Shown here in pieces: positions 28,327-36,974 of a DNA stretch of 64,000 nt. The first letter of the stretch is position 1; every line of letters starts with the position of its first letter. The stretch is from Bacteroidota bacterium (GTDB taxonomy: Bacteria > Bacteroidota > Bacteroidia > UBA8524): NCBI GenBank assembly GCA_006226545.1, contig SBGR01000033.1:33324-97323 (forward strand). Reading direction: 5' to 3'. The position numbers and the translations under genes were made by a program. The notes under the pieces were generated by a model. That model ran no database searches. It worked only from the letters and a program-made list of their open reading frames with translations, and was not told the DNA's origin.

Positions 28327-29487
28327 ATGAATAAACCAGAGTTAATTCCACCAGTTATCAGAAATCGTCGTGGTGATTTATCAAAACGTTGGTATGTAGA
28401 TTATTCCTTTCGGAATCCGAACACTGACAAAATGGTTCGCTTCCGCGAATATGGAAATGTCAATCTACATGCTGATTTTGAAGGCCGCATGGCCGCAATT
28501 CAAATTCTACTTCAGGAAATTAACAGAAGAATATTTGACAAAGGCTTTCATCCATTTGCCGGGCAAGTATTCACTGATAGGAAACACTTTACTATTGATA
28601 GAGCAATCTACGAGGTTATTGACGAAAAACAGACGTACCAGAAACCAACTAGTTTCCGTGACAGTAGATCGAGGCTTACCATTTTTGTAAAATGGTTAAG
28701 GATTCAAGGGCTGAATTCAAAGAAACCGGATAAAATTACCAAGGGTAATATTTCAGACTTCTTGAGGCATTTAAGTACAGCTCGAAAAATATCCAACCGT
28801 ACCAGAAATAACTACCTAATCGAATTACATTCTTTGTTTGAGAGATTAAGGGCCATGGAGCTATTTCCAGATACACTTCCTAATCCATGCCACCAATTAC
28901 ACAGGGTTCCGGCTAGAAGTCAACGGCATATTAGCTATACAAAAACAGAAATGAAACGAATGCAATATTGGATGGAAGAACATGATCCACTTTTGCTCTT
29001 GTTCACTCGACATATTATTATGGGGCTTAGACCGATTGAAATTGTTAGGCTAAAGCTCTTGAATTATGATTTGGATAGTTGGTGCATCAATCTTTGGGCT
29101 GAAGACGAGAAGACGGGAGTTTTCAAGAAGAAACATATTTTAGAATCTTACCGGCATCAATTTGAAGAAATGGATTTATGGAAGTTACCGGGTAACTACT
29201 ACTTTTTCACTTCGAAGGGTTATCCCGGACCTGTTCCAACTACCAGAGATTTCTTTTCCAAGCGATTTTCCAAAATGAAAAAAGAACTAGGGTTAGGTCC
29301 GATGCATACTATGTATGGATTGAGGCATACTACGATCATTGAATTGGTAAAGTCAGGATTAAACCATGTAGAGATAATGAAGTATAGCGGACACAAGACT
29401 TTAGATTCCTTTCAGTCATACATACAACAATACTTGGATACCGATGATATACCGGACATCAGCACTAAACTTGATTTTGTATTGTAA
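28327..29487 (+). CDS. Tyrosine recombinase / integrase
   Basis: Site-specific recombinase that inserts and excises the element at the tRNA gene. The 386-residue protein has an N-terminal SAM-like core-binding domain (about 100-195) and a C-terminal catalytic domain. Catalytic residues are visible: Arg in IIMGLRPIEIVRLK (near 234), the HxxR-like MYGLRHTTIIELVKSGL (Arg near 332), His in KYSGHKTLDSF and the nucleophile Tyr in SYIQQYL. The box II motif is GLRHT instead of HxLRHT. It is the first gene inside attL and is read inward, the usual layout for tRNA-targeted elements. A hairpin overlaps its ribosome binding site. Confidence 0.95.
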   Translation: MNKPELIPPVIRNRRGDLSKRWYVDYSFRNPNTDKMVRFREYGNVNLHADFEGRMAAIQILLQEINRRIFDKGFHPFAGQVFTDRKHFTIDRAIYEVIDEKQTYQKPTSFRDSRSRLTIFVKWLRIQGLNSKKPDKITKGNISDFLRHLSTARKISNRTRNNYLIELHSLFERLRAMELFPDTLPNPCHQLHRVPARSQRHISYTKTEMKRMQYWMEEHDPLLLLFTRHIIMGLRPIEIVRLKLLNYDLDSWCINLWAEDEKTGVFKKKHILESYRHQFEEMDLWKLPGNYYFFTSKGYPGPVPTTRDFFSKRFSKMKKELGLGPMHTMYGLRHTTIIELVKSGLNHVEIMKYSGHKTLDSFQSYIQQYLDTDDIPDISTKLDFVL

Positions 29488-29533
29488 ATAAATGTATTGA
29501 CAAAACAATAAACCCTCAATTTTAGCCACTCTG

Positions 29534-29625
29534 TTGCACTGTATAGGCCTTAATCCTTTATTGACGGCACTTTCAATGAGTGCAACTATTTTCATCCAAG
29601 ATTGCACTTTAAACTGACTTGCACT
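29534..29625. repeat. Cluster of four TTGCACT heptamers
   Basis: TTGCACT at 29534, 29602 and 29619 and its complement AGTGCAA at 29579, within 92 bp. Three further copies lie in the other large non-coding region of the element (53765, 53795, 53975). Protein-binding sites, for the integrase or a replication protein, are likely. Confidence 0.5.
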
Positions 29626-29817
29626 GCATCTATCGCATCTGACATCACTGTTTTAGGCGATAGTTGCCGGTATACATCTGTAGTAGCGTTAAATATGATG
29701 GTAGGATCTAGCAAACAATTCGCGATCGATGATCAACATATATGGTGGTGAATCTGGAATTAATTATTACCAGGTCATACCTCTTTTTTTATCGGTGCTA
29801 GATCCGTGTATAATAAA

Positions 29818-29840
29818 AAAGGCCGGATTAACCGGCCTTT
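29818..29840. terminator. Terminator after the element tRNA
   Basis: AAAGGCCGG / CCGGCCTTT hairpin. It has A-run and T-rich flanks, so it can act in both directions. It stops minus-strand transcription past the tRNA and plus-strand transcription from the integrase side. Confidence 0.8.
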
Positions 29841-29895
29841 CTTTCATGATGAGATACCCGCACTTACAGGTAACATGGCTATTTTGGAGTTTTTG

Positions 29896-29967
29896 TAGCG
29901 GGAGAAGGATTCGAACCAACGACCTCCGGATTATGAGTCCGGCAAGCTACCTCTGCTCTATCCCGCC
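29896..29967 (-). tRNA. Element-encoded tRNA with CAT anticodon (Met or Ile2), weak T-stem
   Basis: The acceptor stem pairs (G1-T72 wobble, then GCGGGA/TCCCGC), the D-arm GAGC/GCTT and the anticodon stem CCGGA/TCCGG with loop CTCATAA are sound; discriminator is A73, with no CCA. The T-stem GTTGG/CCTTC has two T-T mismatches. The initiator marks (GGG/CCC in the anticodon stem) are missing, so it would be an elongator tRNA-Met or a tRNA-Ile read as AUA. The D-arm and acceptor stem are close to the host initiator tRNA. It may be functional or decaying. Confidence 0.85.
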
Positions 29968-29974
29968 AGAAAAT

Positions 29975-29994
29975 AAACCGGCCTAAGCCGGTTT
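29975..29994. terminator. Terminator between the ATPase gene and the element tRNA
   Basis: AAACCGGC / GCCGGTTT hairpin with a CTAA loop and T-rich flanks on both strands. It ends the distal minus-strand block, 65 bp after the ATPase stop, and lies only 8 bp before the tRNA. Confidence 0.8.
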
Positions 29995-30059
29995 TAAACC
30001 CTAAACTATCTAAGCAACCCGCGCTTACGATGAGCAATAATAATATTTACCGTCAATAT

Positions 30060-31631
30060 TTACAAGTAGTATTTAGCCGGGTCTTGATAGCGATTCTTGT
30101 AAACCTCCATGGCACGAACTGTTTTACCTGTTTCCTGATCAGTTTCGACCGTAAACCTTGCTGCTATTTCAACCTCATGCTCCCAATCTTTACCTCCCCG
30201 GAATGTTCCTTCTTTAGTCTCTTGAAGTATCAATACACAACCAAGATGAGGATACTTTTCGCGTATACCGATATAATCATCCAGATTCAATTTCAGTGCG
30301 GTAATTGAGTCGAAGAACAGAAAATCATACTCATTCAGATCAATCCCTCTCAAGGATGAATAAAAGGTAAGGTTATCTGAGTCTACGCCCGTGCTTACAA
30401 GTTTGTCCTTCAAGGTTCTGGCTCCATACTCTTCTTTGCTGAGATAGAGTGTTTTTCCATGGTGGTCAGCCAGATAATCTGCAAATTTCAAAAGGTAAAA
30501 GGTTTTACCGGCTCCCGGTTCTCCATGTACCATAATATCAAAGTTTGCAGCCACGTTTCCGAACACCTTCTTATACGGTCCAATATCAATGGATGGATAG
30601 TGGGCTCCTATCACATCTGAAGCTGAAGCGGGACCACGAAGGAACTTCTTTGAATCGGGAGTAGGTTTACTTTTCTCTTTTGCCTTTGCCGGTTTTGTGG
30701 CTACTTTTTTTTTAACCGGGGCATTGGATATTTTGGTACCTGCCAGATAATCAACACGTATCTTAACTGATGCGCTGTCAATTGCAGACTTCAATTCAGC
30801 AATGAAAGAATCAGATATACTGGCCACAATGCTATTAACCTTTTTGTCCGTAATAACCTTCATTGCAGCATTATAGCCTTGCTTTATGCGACCAATCAGG
30901 TCTTTATGAGAATGGTTATTTGGAAGCTGACTGATTGCCTTTAATCTTCTTTCCAAGCTTGTAGCGGTTAAATCCTTGTTGCGTGCGGAAATGAATGAGC
31001 GGATGATTTGCAACTCTTTCGAATACTTCTTTACCTGGGTTTCTGGCTTTGCAACAAATTTGACAGCCTTCAATGGAGCCTTTTTAACCTGGCGCTTTGC
31101 CACCGGCTTTTTGCTTGGTGCTGCAGCTGTTCTTTTCTGCTCCTTGATATTGATTTCCCAATCTCCCGAATTGATTTCTTTGACTAGTTCATCAATGGTT
31201 TCACTGGTATATTCATCAGAAACATCATTATCCTGAATTTCATAATGAAGCGTGGTAGAGATGAAATCTACCAACTTCTCGCTAGTCATTACGGACTCAT
31301 CACCATCATCATTCACTATCCATTTCCTTTTATCAGCAACTTTCCTTTTCGGCTTTGCAGTCTTTGCAGGCCTTGCAGGTTTTGCGGTCTTAGCAGACTT
31401 TGCAGGCTTTGTAGGTTTTGCAGGTTTTGCATTATTAGCATACCAACTTCCGAACTTTGAAATTTGTAATTCAATCAGTTCATCAATATCCTTATCACCT
31501 GTATTCCAGTTTTTACCATGGTTAGTTGCTTCGTCTACAACTTCATGACCTATTCTCAAAGGCTCAGGCAGTTTGGAGATGTCCAATTTCTTAAAATGTT
31601 CAAAGTAGTTTGATGTGGTTACAGTATTCAT
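30060..31631 (-). CDS. RadA/RecA-like P-loop ATPase with Lys-Pro-Ala-rich segment
   Basis: A 523-residue protein. The C-terminal third is a RecA-fold ATPase: Walker A HGEPGAGKTFYLLKFADYLA near residue 367, LYLSKEE, Walker B EYDFLFFDSIT near 437, and LGCVLILQETKEG, close to RadA/DnaB-type ATPases. Residues 66-96 are a low-complexity KPAKPTKPAKSAKTAKPAR tract, and a second basic region lies near 175-200. It is the last gene of the distal block, 9 bp after the helicase gene. It could be a recombination mediator or, less likely, a DNA-packaging ATPase; no FtsK/HerA signature is visible. Confidence 0.75.
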   Translation of the reverse strand: MNTVTTSNYFEHFKKLDISKLPEPLRIGHEVVDEATNHGKNWNTGDKDIDELIELQISKFGSWYANNAKPAKPTKPAKSAKTAKPARPAKTAKPKRKVADKRKWIVNDDGDESVMTSEKLVDFISTTLHYEIQDNDVSDEYTSETIDELVKEINSGDWEINIKEQKRTAAAPSKKPVAKRQVKKAPLKAVKFVAKPETQVKKYSKELQIIRSFISARNKDLTATSLERRLKAISQLPNNHSHKDLIGRIKQGYNAAMKVITDKKVNSIVASISDSFIAELKSAIDSASVKIRVDYLAGTKISNAPVKKKVATKPAKAKEKSKPTPDSKKFLRGPASASDVIGAHYPSIDIGPYKKVFGNVAANFDIMVHGEPGAGKTFYLLKFADYLADHHGKTLYLSKEEYGARTLKDKLVSTGVDSDNLTFYSSLRGIDLNEYDFLFFDSITALKLNLDDYIGIREKYPHLGCVLILQETKEGTFRGGKDWEHEVEIAARFTVETDQETGKTVRAMEVYKNRYQDPAKYYL

Positions 31632-31640
31632 GGCATTTTC

Positions 31641-34600
31641 TTAATTCAGGTTTAACAATAATAATTTCGCTTTCGCGGCCTTAGCTCTTAGTTTTAGGGA
31701 TAGTTTTACCTCAGAAGTGGTTGTACTATCTTGCTCATGATAGCTTCTATCTTTTGGTAATTGCATTCCGGCTCGGTCTTTAATTGCTCCGGTCATTCCA
31801 TCAATATGAACGTATCCGTCAGCTAGATCAGTTACTTTTTTAAATGCTGAAAGCCCCTTGGTAAAAACGTCATTAATCACCTGCGGAGGAACGAACCTTC
31901 CGCTTTTCTGATAGCGTTCCATCGCCCTCTTCATGCTTACTTCTTTTGGAACCTCAATATAAATCACAAAGACCAAGTAACCCATTTTCTTAATGCGATT
32001 GATCAACGGAATATAATTCGCAGCCTTGTTCATTGTACCATCGTAGATCATATCATGAACACAAGGTTTACCAATTTCATCAAGGAGTTCATACACTATG
32101 TCTCGGGTTTCCTCATGAGTATTTGCTGCATTCCACCCTTCGTATTCAGGCAACTTTGCTCGTACTTCATCAGCATCAACATGATATACATTTCCAGAAT
32201 TAATCCATGGAGCGAACCTTTTTAAGAATGTTGACTTTCCGGCACCGGGAGGCCCCCCGGTTAATACGCAGATTGGCTTATTCTGAGTAACACAAGGCAC
32301 TCCTTGCTTAAACTCAGCAATGATTTCATTGTGTAATTCAATTCTGTATGGGAGATAGTTCCCCTTTGCATCAACGTGTAAAGATTTCGTGGATGGATTG
32401 AAGGAAATGCATTCTTCTAGTTGCTGAAGGCTTTCATCATCAATTTTTCTAACTCCTTCTTTGTCAACTGGAGGACAGCTATATGAACTTGGCGCTTTGA
32501 ATCCCGGTTCAGGTAAAGTCTGAACCTTTGGGTCAATTTCGTTCATTGAATAGTCAAGTAAGTAATTGAGCTTCTCAAACTCCTTTACACGATCTTCAAC
32601 ATTTCTTCCTTCAATAGCCAATTCACGCTTTTTACTTTCAATGTATTCATAGATTTCACGGTATCGCTTAGGGGGCATAGCCATAATATCTACTGTCTGC
32701 GCTTCTCTTGCCTCCAATGCACGTAACTTTTCTGTTTCAACATCAGTTACACCATATCCTTCTAAAAATTCAGAATAAACATTCTGGTGTTTTCTGTTTA
32801 CTAAGTCTTCAATTTGCTCAAGTGGTGTGCTCAGTGATAAGCCAAGTGGTTTGAGTATGGTTCTATCCAATCTTTTGACTTTCGTGTATGTTTCCCTGTA
32901 TTGATCGCAGTAGTAAGTTGATACTCGATAAGTCCAGTCATAGCCAGCAATTTGATTCCAACGTTCCATCTTGGCCTTAAATAAGGCTAATACTTCTCCT
33001 GTTGGATGCACTAAGGCATCACTGAATTCCTTCCAATATTTTTTTGCCCGGTCAAGTAGTTTTTTGTCAACTTCTTTTTCCTTGACCTGAATCCATCGAG
33101 CAATTTTTTCAACCCCTTCAGCAATTTCTTGTTTTAGGCGGTCTTCAAATGATGCAAGGTTATTCATGTACCGGGTAAATTCTTTCACTTGAGCTATATC
33201 TTCTCTAGCCACTGCAACGGCCTTTGAAGCTTGCTCGTATTCAACGTTGAAATCTATCTTAGCAAGACTTCCAATATTACTGATCAAGGCATACTTAATT
33301 TCTCCCGGATCGAGTGAAGACAAATCAAGCATGTTTGAGCTTCCTTCCCGGTAGAAGATGTCATTAATGCGGCTAGTCTTTTCTTCAAGTTTCTGGAACA
33401 TAAAAACGTCCATGGAGTTTTCTACCAATGGCATACATATTCTAACATAGCCATAACGGTTTTTCTGCCTGTGTATACGTCCCTCTAATTGCTTGTGGTC
33501 AGTTGGATTCCAATCTGGCCGTAAGTCATATAGAACTGTTCCATAAGTCTGCAAATTGATTCCTTCTCTAATGGTAGAGCTGCCAATGATAACTTTCACA
33601 ATTCCTGCAAGGAAAGCTTCTTTGATAACTTCCTTATCCACCTTTTCTTTGCCCTCGCCACCGGCAATTATCATTACTTCGGATATGTTGTGGCCCTCAA
33701 AATTGACATTCTTCTTGTACCCTACATTTTCAATGAGGTATTTCTTTATCAATGGGAAATAACTCACGCCTCGATCTGCATAGATAATCTGTCCGCTAAC
33801 ATGCTGATTACGTTCCTCATGGTATTTCTTAACCGATTTGATACACTCAATTGCATACTTGATCTTAGGAGAATTGTCCACAAATTCCTTAGCATTTGCC
33901 GGGCTGCGTTCTTCACCAAGTTTGTACATGTAAGGGCTAAGAGCATTGTCTTGACTGGCATTCATGTATCTGAGTAAATCAGTGAAATTATCTCTTTTGA
34001 TATTGCTTAATCGCTGATTAATTTCTAACTGATTCTCAAGCTGCCATTCATTCATTGACAGATAGGATAGAACCTGCTTTTCCGGCCCTAATCTGGTAGG
34101 TTTTCCCGAGGCATTTGTACTGTATAGGTATGGGATATTGATTTTAACCGGTCTTTTTAAGGGGGGTACCAATGAATCACCAGACTTGTAGTTGATTTTA
34201 GTAAATATCAACTTTTGAAGGATAAAGCGATTTGAATATCCTTTGATTGTATCTTTTACAACCACATCGCCATTATACTTCACGGTATATTCTGGCTCTG
34301 GCTTCACGAACATTTTAAAGAAGTCGTTGATGTTATACAATCCAGAATCAATCATGTGATCATATCCAACCAGACTCATCATGGAATAAACTTCCAAGGG
34401 TGAATTGGTAAACGGTGTTGCTGTAAGGAGCATCACATTACCCTTTTTAGGAGCGGAAACCCTTTGGATATAGTTGCAAATGAAGAAGGCCTTGATACCT
34501 GTGGTAGATTGACTACCTGAAAGCAGGTAATTTTTGGAACCAGTTTGCTCATCAGCCTTAACGCCCTCAAAGATGTTTTTGCACCGGTGAGCTTCATCAA

Positions 34601-36272
34601 TTGCGATATAGTCAAATCCAAGGGTATCTATATCCGCAACCGTGTTCTTTTTCGTACCTAGTCCTATTAGTTCGAGATACTGCTCTTTGGTCTTGCTTTC
34701 ATCGCGCTTTGACCGACCAGAAAGCCCATCCTGAGTAATATCATCCGGGTCAACAGCATTTTGCTCCATTATTTGAATGAACTCATTGATAAAGTCCATT
34801 CCAACTTGATCACTAAAGCCAAGATTTTTTAATCCTTCGTAGGTAACGATTGTAATTGTTCGCTCACCGACTTTTTTGTCGAGTGCAGATGTCTTATCCA
34901 ATTTGTTGACTACTGAAACTCCCAGATTGTACCAATCGTTTAATGTTATTCCAGTTCCAGAAAGTATACCATTGAAAGTCTCACCGGTATCTTCATCAGT
35001 ACCACCAAAGGCTTCCTTAATCCAATTCGCATAGGTAGGATTAGGAACAACAAGTAATGCTCTTTTCGCTTTTCCAGATTGGAGGGCAGAGGCTAATTCA
35101 AGTAAGGCGGTAATGGTTTTTCCAACACCTACATCATAGGCGATGATTCCGGAACCAACAGCACTCATGTATGCAATACCTTCTCTTTTTTCCGGCCTTA
35201 TTGCAAACCCATGTCCGAGAAAGGAGCTTGAAGTTTCTAATCCAATCGGTACTCTGTTGTACTGAAGATCACTCCATCCATTGTACTTTTCATTCCAAGT
35301 TTTGTTGAGCCTGTCAATATCCTTGAGTGTTATCACTTCTCTTAGGAATTGGCTAAAGAGTCTATCGCCATTTTCTCTGGCATTTTGCTTTTTGATTGCT
35401 TTATCAGCGGGGGAAAGTTCGCGGTCTTTTCCAGACACGGGCATACCCATCAAGTAATAATTCTGTACGTCAAATGGAGTTGAATTTTTAAAGTTTCGTC
35501 TGAGGTCTAAAGTGTGAAGCCATTTAATAAAAACCTCTTGAAGACTATATTCAGTCTCACCATCGAACTTAATTGTAATTCGCTTGTTCTTGCTTTGCTT
35601 TTTGCCTGTATTGTCGTACATGTCGACCTCTTCAAGCTCCATGTATTCTGGACGCACCTCCACGATTCCAAACAGTCTTTTGTTGTATGCTATTTTTGAC
35701 AACGGACTTATAACCGGTCTCCGGGTCTCATCTTCATCATCAATTCTCAACATCAATGGTCTTACACTATCTAATACCTGCAAGTGATTAATGTAAACCT
35801 CTGTACTGTATTTGGAAGTTATGTAGTCTTTAGCCCCTTGCACATCACGTTCGCGTTCATATATGTTTCCCCAAGTGAATATTGGATACGGAAGGAAAAC
35901 ACCATCTACATAAAACATTGCCCCATTCATCACCAGTGTATCAATCTGATCATCGGTTATAAAGTACCTTTCCCAACCCGTCATTGGAATATTTCTCTGC
36001 GTTCTTTGAAAATGAACCCATGCCTTTTTTTCATCTTCAGTAATACCCGGGTTATAGAGTAAGTCGTTCTCTTCATTGGAAATAAGTTCCTTGGAGAAGC
36101 GTACCTGATCTTTCTCTATCTTATTAAGAATGGCATCAATATCTGATTCGTGATTTCTAACCAATTCTTCAATTTCTTCCGAAACATCACCTAGCCGGCC
36201 TAGGTCTATATCTTCAATCCCTGATAATAACTGAAGTGCTTTCTTTGCTTTATTACGAAGGTTCTTTTTCAT
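31641..36272 (-). CDS. SNF2-type helicase fused to a zeta-toxin-like P-loop kinase
   Basis: A 1543-residue protein. Residues 1-330 are unrecognised. The SF2 core has YDVGVGKTITALLELASAL (Walker A near 380), IAIDEAHRCKN (DEAH near 554), VMLLTATPFTN, and QLEGRIHRQKNRYGYVR (motif VI near 926). A helical region follows, then a zeta-toxin/AAA kinase-like domain with TGGPPGAGKSTFLKRFAPW near 1337, VDADEVRAKLPEY and IYDGTMNK. The C-terminus KLRAKAAKAKLLLLNLN is nearly the same as that of the next-upstream protein. Helicases of this sort occur in DarB-type antirestriction systems, where the enzyme is carried in the virion. That role is inferred from the adjacent methyltransferase. Confidence 0.88.
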   Translation of the reverse strand: MKKNLRNKAKKALQLLSGIEDIDLGRLGDVSEEIEELVRNHESDIDAILNKIEKDQVRFSKELISNEENDLLYNPGITEDEKKAWVHFQRTQRNIPMTGWERYFITDDQIDTLVMNGAMFYVDGVFLPYPIFTWGNIYERERDVQGAKDYITSKYSTEVYINHLQVLDSVRPLMLRIDDEDETRRPVISPLSKIAYNKRLFGIVEVRPEYMELEEVDMYDNTGKKQSKNKRITIKFDGETEYSLQEVFIKWLHTLDLRRNFKNSTPFDVQNYYLMGMPVSGKDRELSPADKAIKKQNARENGDRLFSQFLREVITLKDIDRLNKTWNEKYNGWSDLQYNRVPIGLETSSSFLGHGFAIRPEKREGIAYMSAVGSGIIAYDVGVGKTITALLELASALQSGKAKRALLVVPNPTYANWIKEAFGGTDEDTGETFNGILSGTGITLNDWYNLGVSVVNKLDKTSALDKKVGERTITIVTYEGLKNLGFSDQVGMDFINEFIQIMEQNAVDPDDITQDGLSGRSKRDESKTKEQYLELIGLGTKKNTVADIDTLGFDYIAIDEAHRCKNIFEGVKADEQTGSKNYLLSGSQSTTGIKAFFICNYIQRVSAPKKGNVMLLTATPFTNSPLEVYSMMSLVGYDHMIDSGLYNINDFFKMFVKPEPEYTVKYNGDVVVKDTIKGYSNRFILQKLIFTKINYKSGDSLVPPLKRPVKINIPYLYSTNASGKPTRLGPEKQVLSYLSMNEWQLENQLEINQRLSNIKRDNFTDLLRYMNASQDNALSPYMYKLGEERSPANAKEFVDNSPKIKYAIECIKSVKKYHEERNQHVSGQIIYADRGVSYFPLIKKYLIENVGYKKNVNFEGHNISEVMIIAGGEGKEKVDKEVIKEAFLAGIVKVIIGSSTIREGINLQTYGTVLYDLRPDWNPTDHKQLEGRIHRQKNRYGYVRICMPLVENSMDVFMFQKLEEKTSRINDIFYREGSSNMLDLSSLDPGEIKYALISNIGSLAKIDFNVEYEQASKAVAVAREDIAQVKEFTRYMNNLASFEDRLKQEIAEGVEKIARWIQVKEKEVDKKLLDRAKKYWKEFSDALVHPTGEVLALFKAKMERWNQIAGYDWTYRVSTYYCDQYRETYTKVKRLDRTILKPLGLSLSTPLEQIEDLVNRKHQNVYSEFLEGYGVTDVETEKLRALEAREAQTVDIMAMPPKRYREIYEYIESKKRELAIEGRNVEDRVKEFEKLNYLLDYSMNEIDPKVQTLPEPGFKAPSSYSCPPVDKEGVRKIDDESLQQLEECISFNPSTKSLHVDAKGNYLPYRIELHNEIIAEFKQGVPCVTQNKPICVLTGGPPGAGKSTFLKRFAPWINSGNVYHVDADEVRAKLPEYEGWNAANTHEETRDIVYELLDEIGKPCVHDMIYDGTMNKAANYIPLINRIKKMGYLVFVIYIEVPKEVSMKRAMERYQKSGRFVPPQVINDVFTKGLSAFKKVTDLADGYVHIDGMTGAIKDRAGMQLPKDRSYHEQDSTTTSEVKLSLKLRAKAAKAKLLLLNLN

Positions 36273-36748
36273 AATTCTAGTAATAATAGTTTGGCTTTTG
36301 CGGCCTTTGCTTTCAATTTGACAGCACTCGGGTTATTAGGGCGTTTGGGATTAACTCTATTGATGATATCAGCCTCGGTTCCAAATGTTGTTACCGGGAA
36401 AGAGTAGCTTGTGGTACCTTTTTGGACTCCACATACCTTCTCGGGATGAAGGTTGAACCAGGTATCGTACAGATGAAGATCGTATTCTGAAATATCGCTG
36501 GCTTTGAGTCCTTTTTCATCAGCTATTTTAGTGAGCAGTTCGACATAACTACCCTCTAAGCCCTCTCTGATTTTTACTTTCTCAAGCGTGTCTACAAACC
36601 AGATAAATCCATTTCTCAACTGAGCAGTTAATAGCTTTGCCTCCTTTTCTTCGATAGGCATGAGTCCTTCACGCAGGGCATTAAGTATCTCTTTGATAAG
36701 AAATGGACGGGCAAGTAGTAACCTATCGTCTAGGATTAATTGACTCAT
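36269..36748 (-). CDS. Hypothetical protein sharing a C-terminal tag with the helicase
   Basis: A 159-residue mainly helical protein of unknown family. It overlaps the helicase start by 4 bp and the upstream gene by 4 bp, so it is translated as part of the operon. Its last 17 residues, KLKAKAAKAKLLLLEL plus one, are nearly identical to the end of the 1543-residue helicase, while the rest is unrelated. This suggests an independent C-terminal signal, perhaps for inclusion in the virion. Confidence 0.8.
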   Translation of the reverse strand: MSQLILDDRLLLARPFLIKEILNALREGLMPIEEKEAKLLTAQLRNGFIWFVDTLEKVKIREGLEGSYVELLTKIADEKGLKASDISEYDLHLYDTWFNLHPEKVCGVQKGTTSYSFPVTTFGTEADIINRVNPKRPNNPSAVKLKAKAAKAKLLLLEL

Positions 36749-36972
36749 GCTTCTGCAAATTCAGATTCCAGTTCTCCAATGATAATAGAAGGGTTTTCCT
36801 GTCTTTTCAATACTCTTGCTAGAATAATTGCTTCAACCTCGGTATATCCTTTTTTGGTGGATATCCGCTGACAGAGGTTTGGATTAGCAGTCTCATTGCA
36901 ATTCATTAACTCGCTCAGAATAGCTTTTCTGAGTAAATTGAGCTTTGTCTGTTGTGTTCCGTTTAAAGCCAT
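36745..36972 (-). CDS. Small hypothetical protein
   Basis: A 75-residue helical protein: two conserved-looking Cys (in MNCNETANPNLCQRIS) and an acidic end. The pattern GYTEVEAIILARVLKRQENPS could be a small DNA- or protein-binding domain. It overlaps the next gene by 4 bp and follows the methyltransferase gene after 2 bp, so it is part of the distal operon. The function is unknown. Confidence 0.7.
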   Translation of the reverse strand: MALNGTQQTKLNLLRKAILSELMNCNETANPNLCQRISTKKGYTEVEAIILARVLKRQENPSIIIGELESEFAEA

Positions 36973-36974
36973 AA

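Larger units (their letters stand above)
29488..29895. other. Non-coding region after the integrase, with repeats
   Basis: No credible gene. It holds four copies of TTGCACT (separate entry), the long-range inverted repeat GGATCTAGC (29704-29712) / GCTAGATCC (29797-29805), and the 11-mer ATATGGTGGTG at 29740 that recurs at 54135. It may contain integrase arm sites. Confidence 0.6.

Noticed and set aside
29806..29820. TATAAT-like sequence before the terminator at 29818
   Set aside because: It leads straight into a terminator hairpin and does not fit the Bacteroidota promoter pattern.
31245..31548. Plus-strand frames with repeated Cys/Arg/Phe or Phe/Ala/Gly units
   Set aside because: They are the complement of the Lys-Pro-Ala-rich tract of the ATPase gene; low-complexity shadows.
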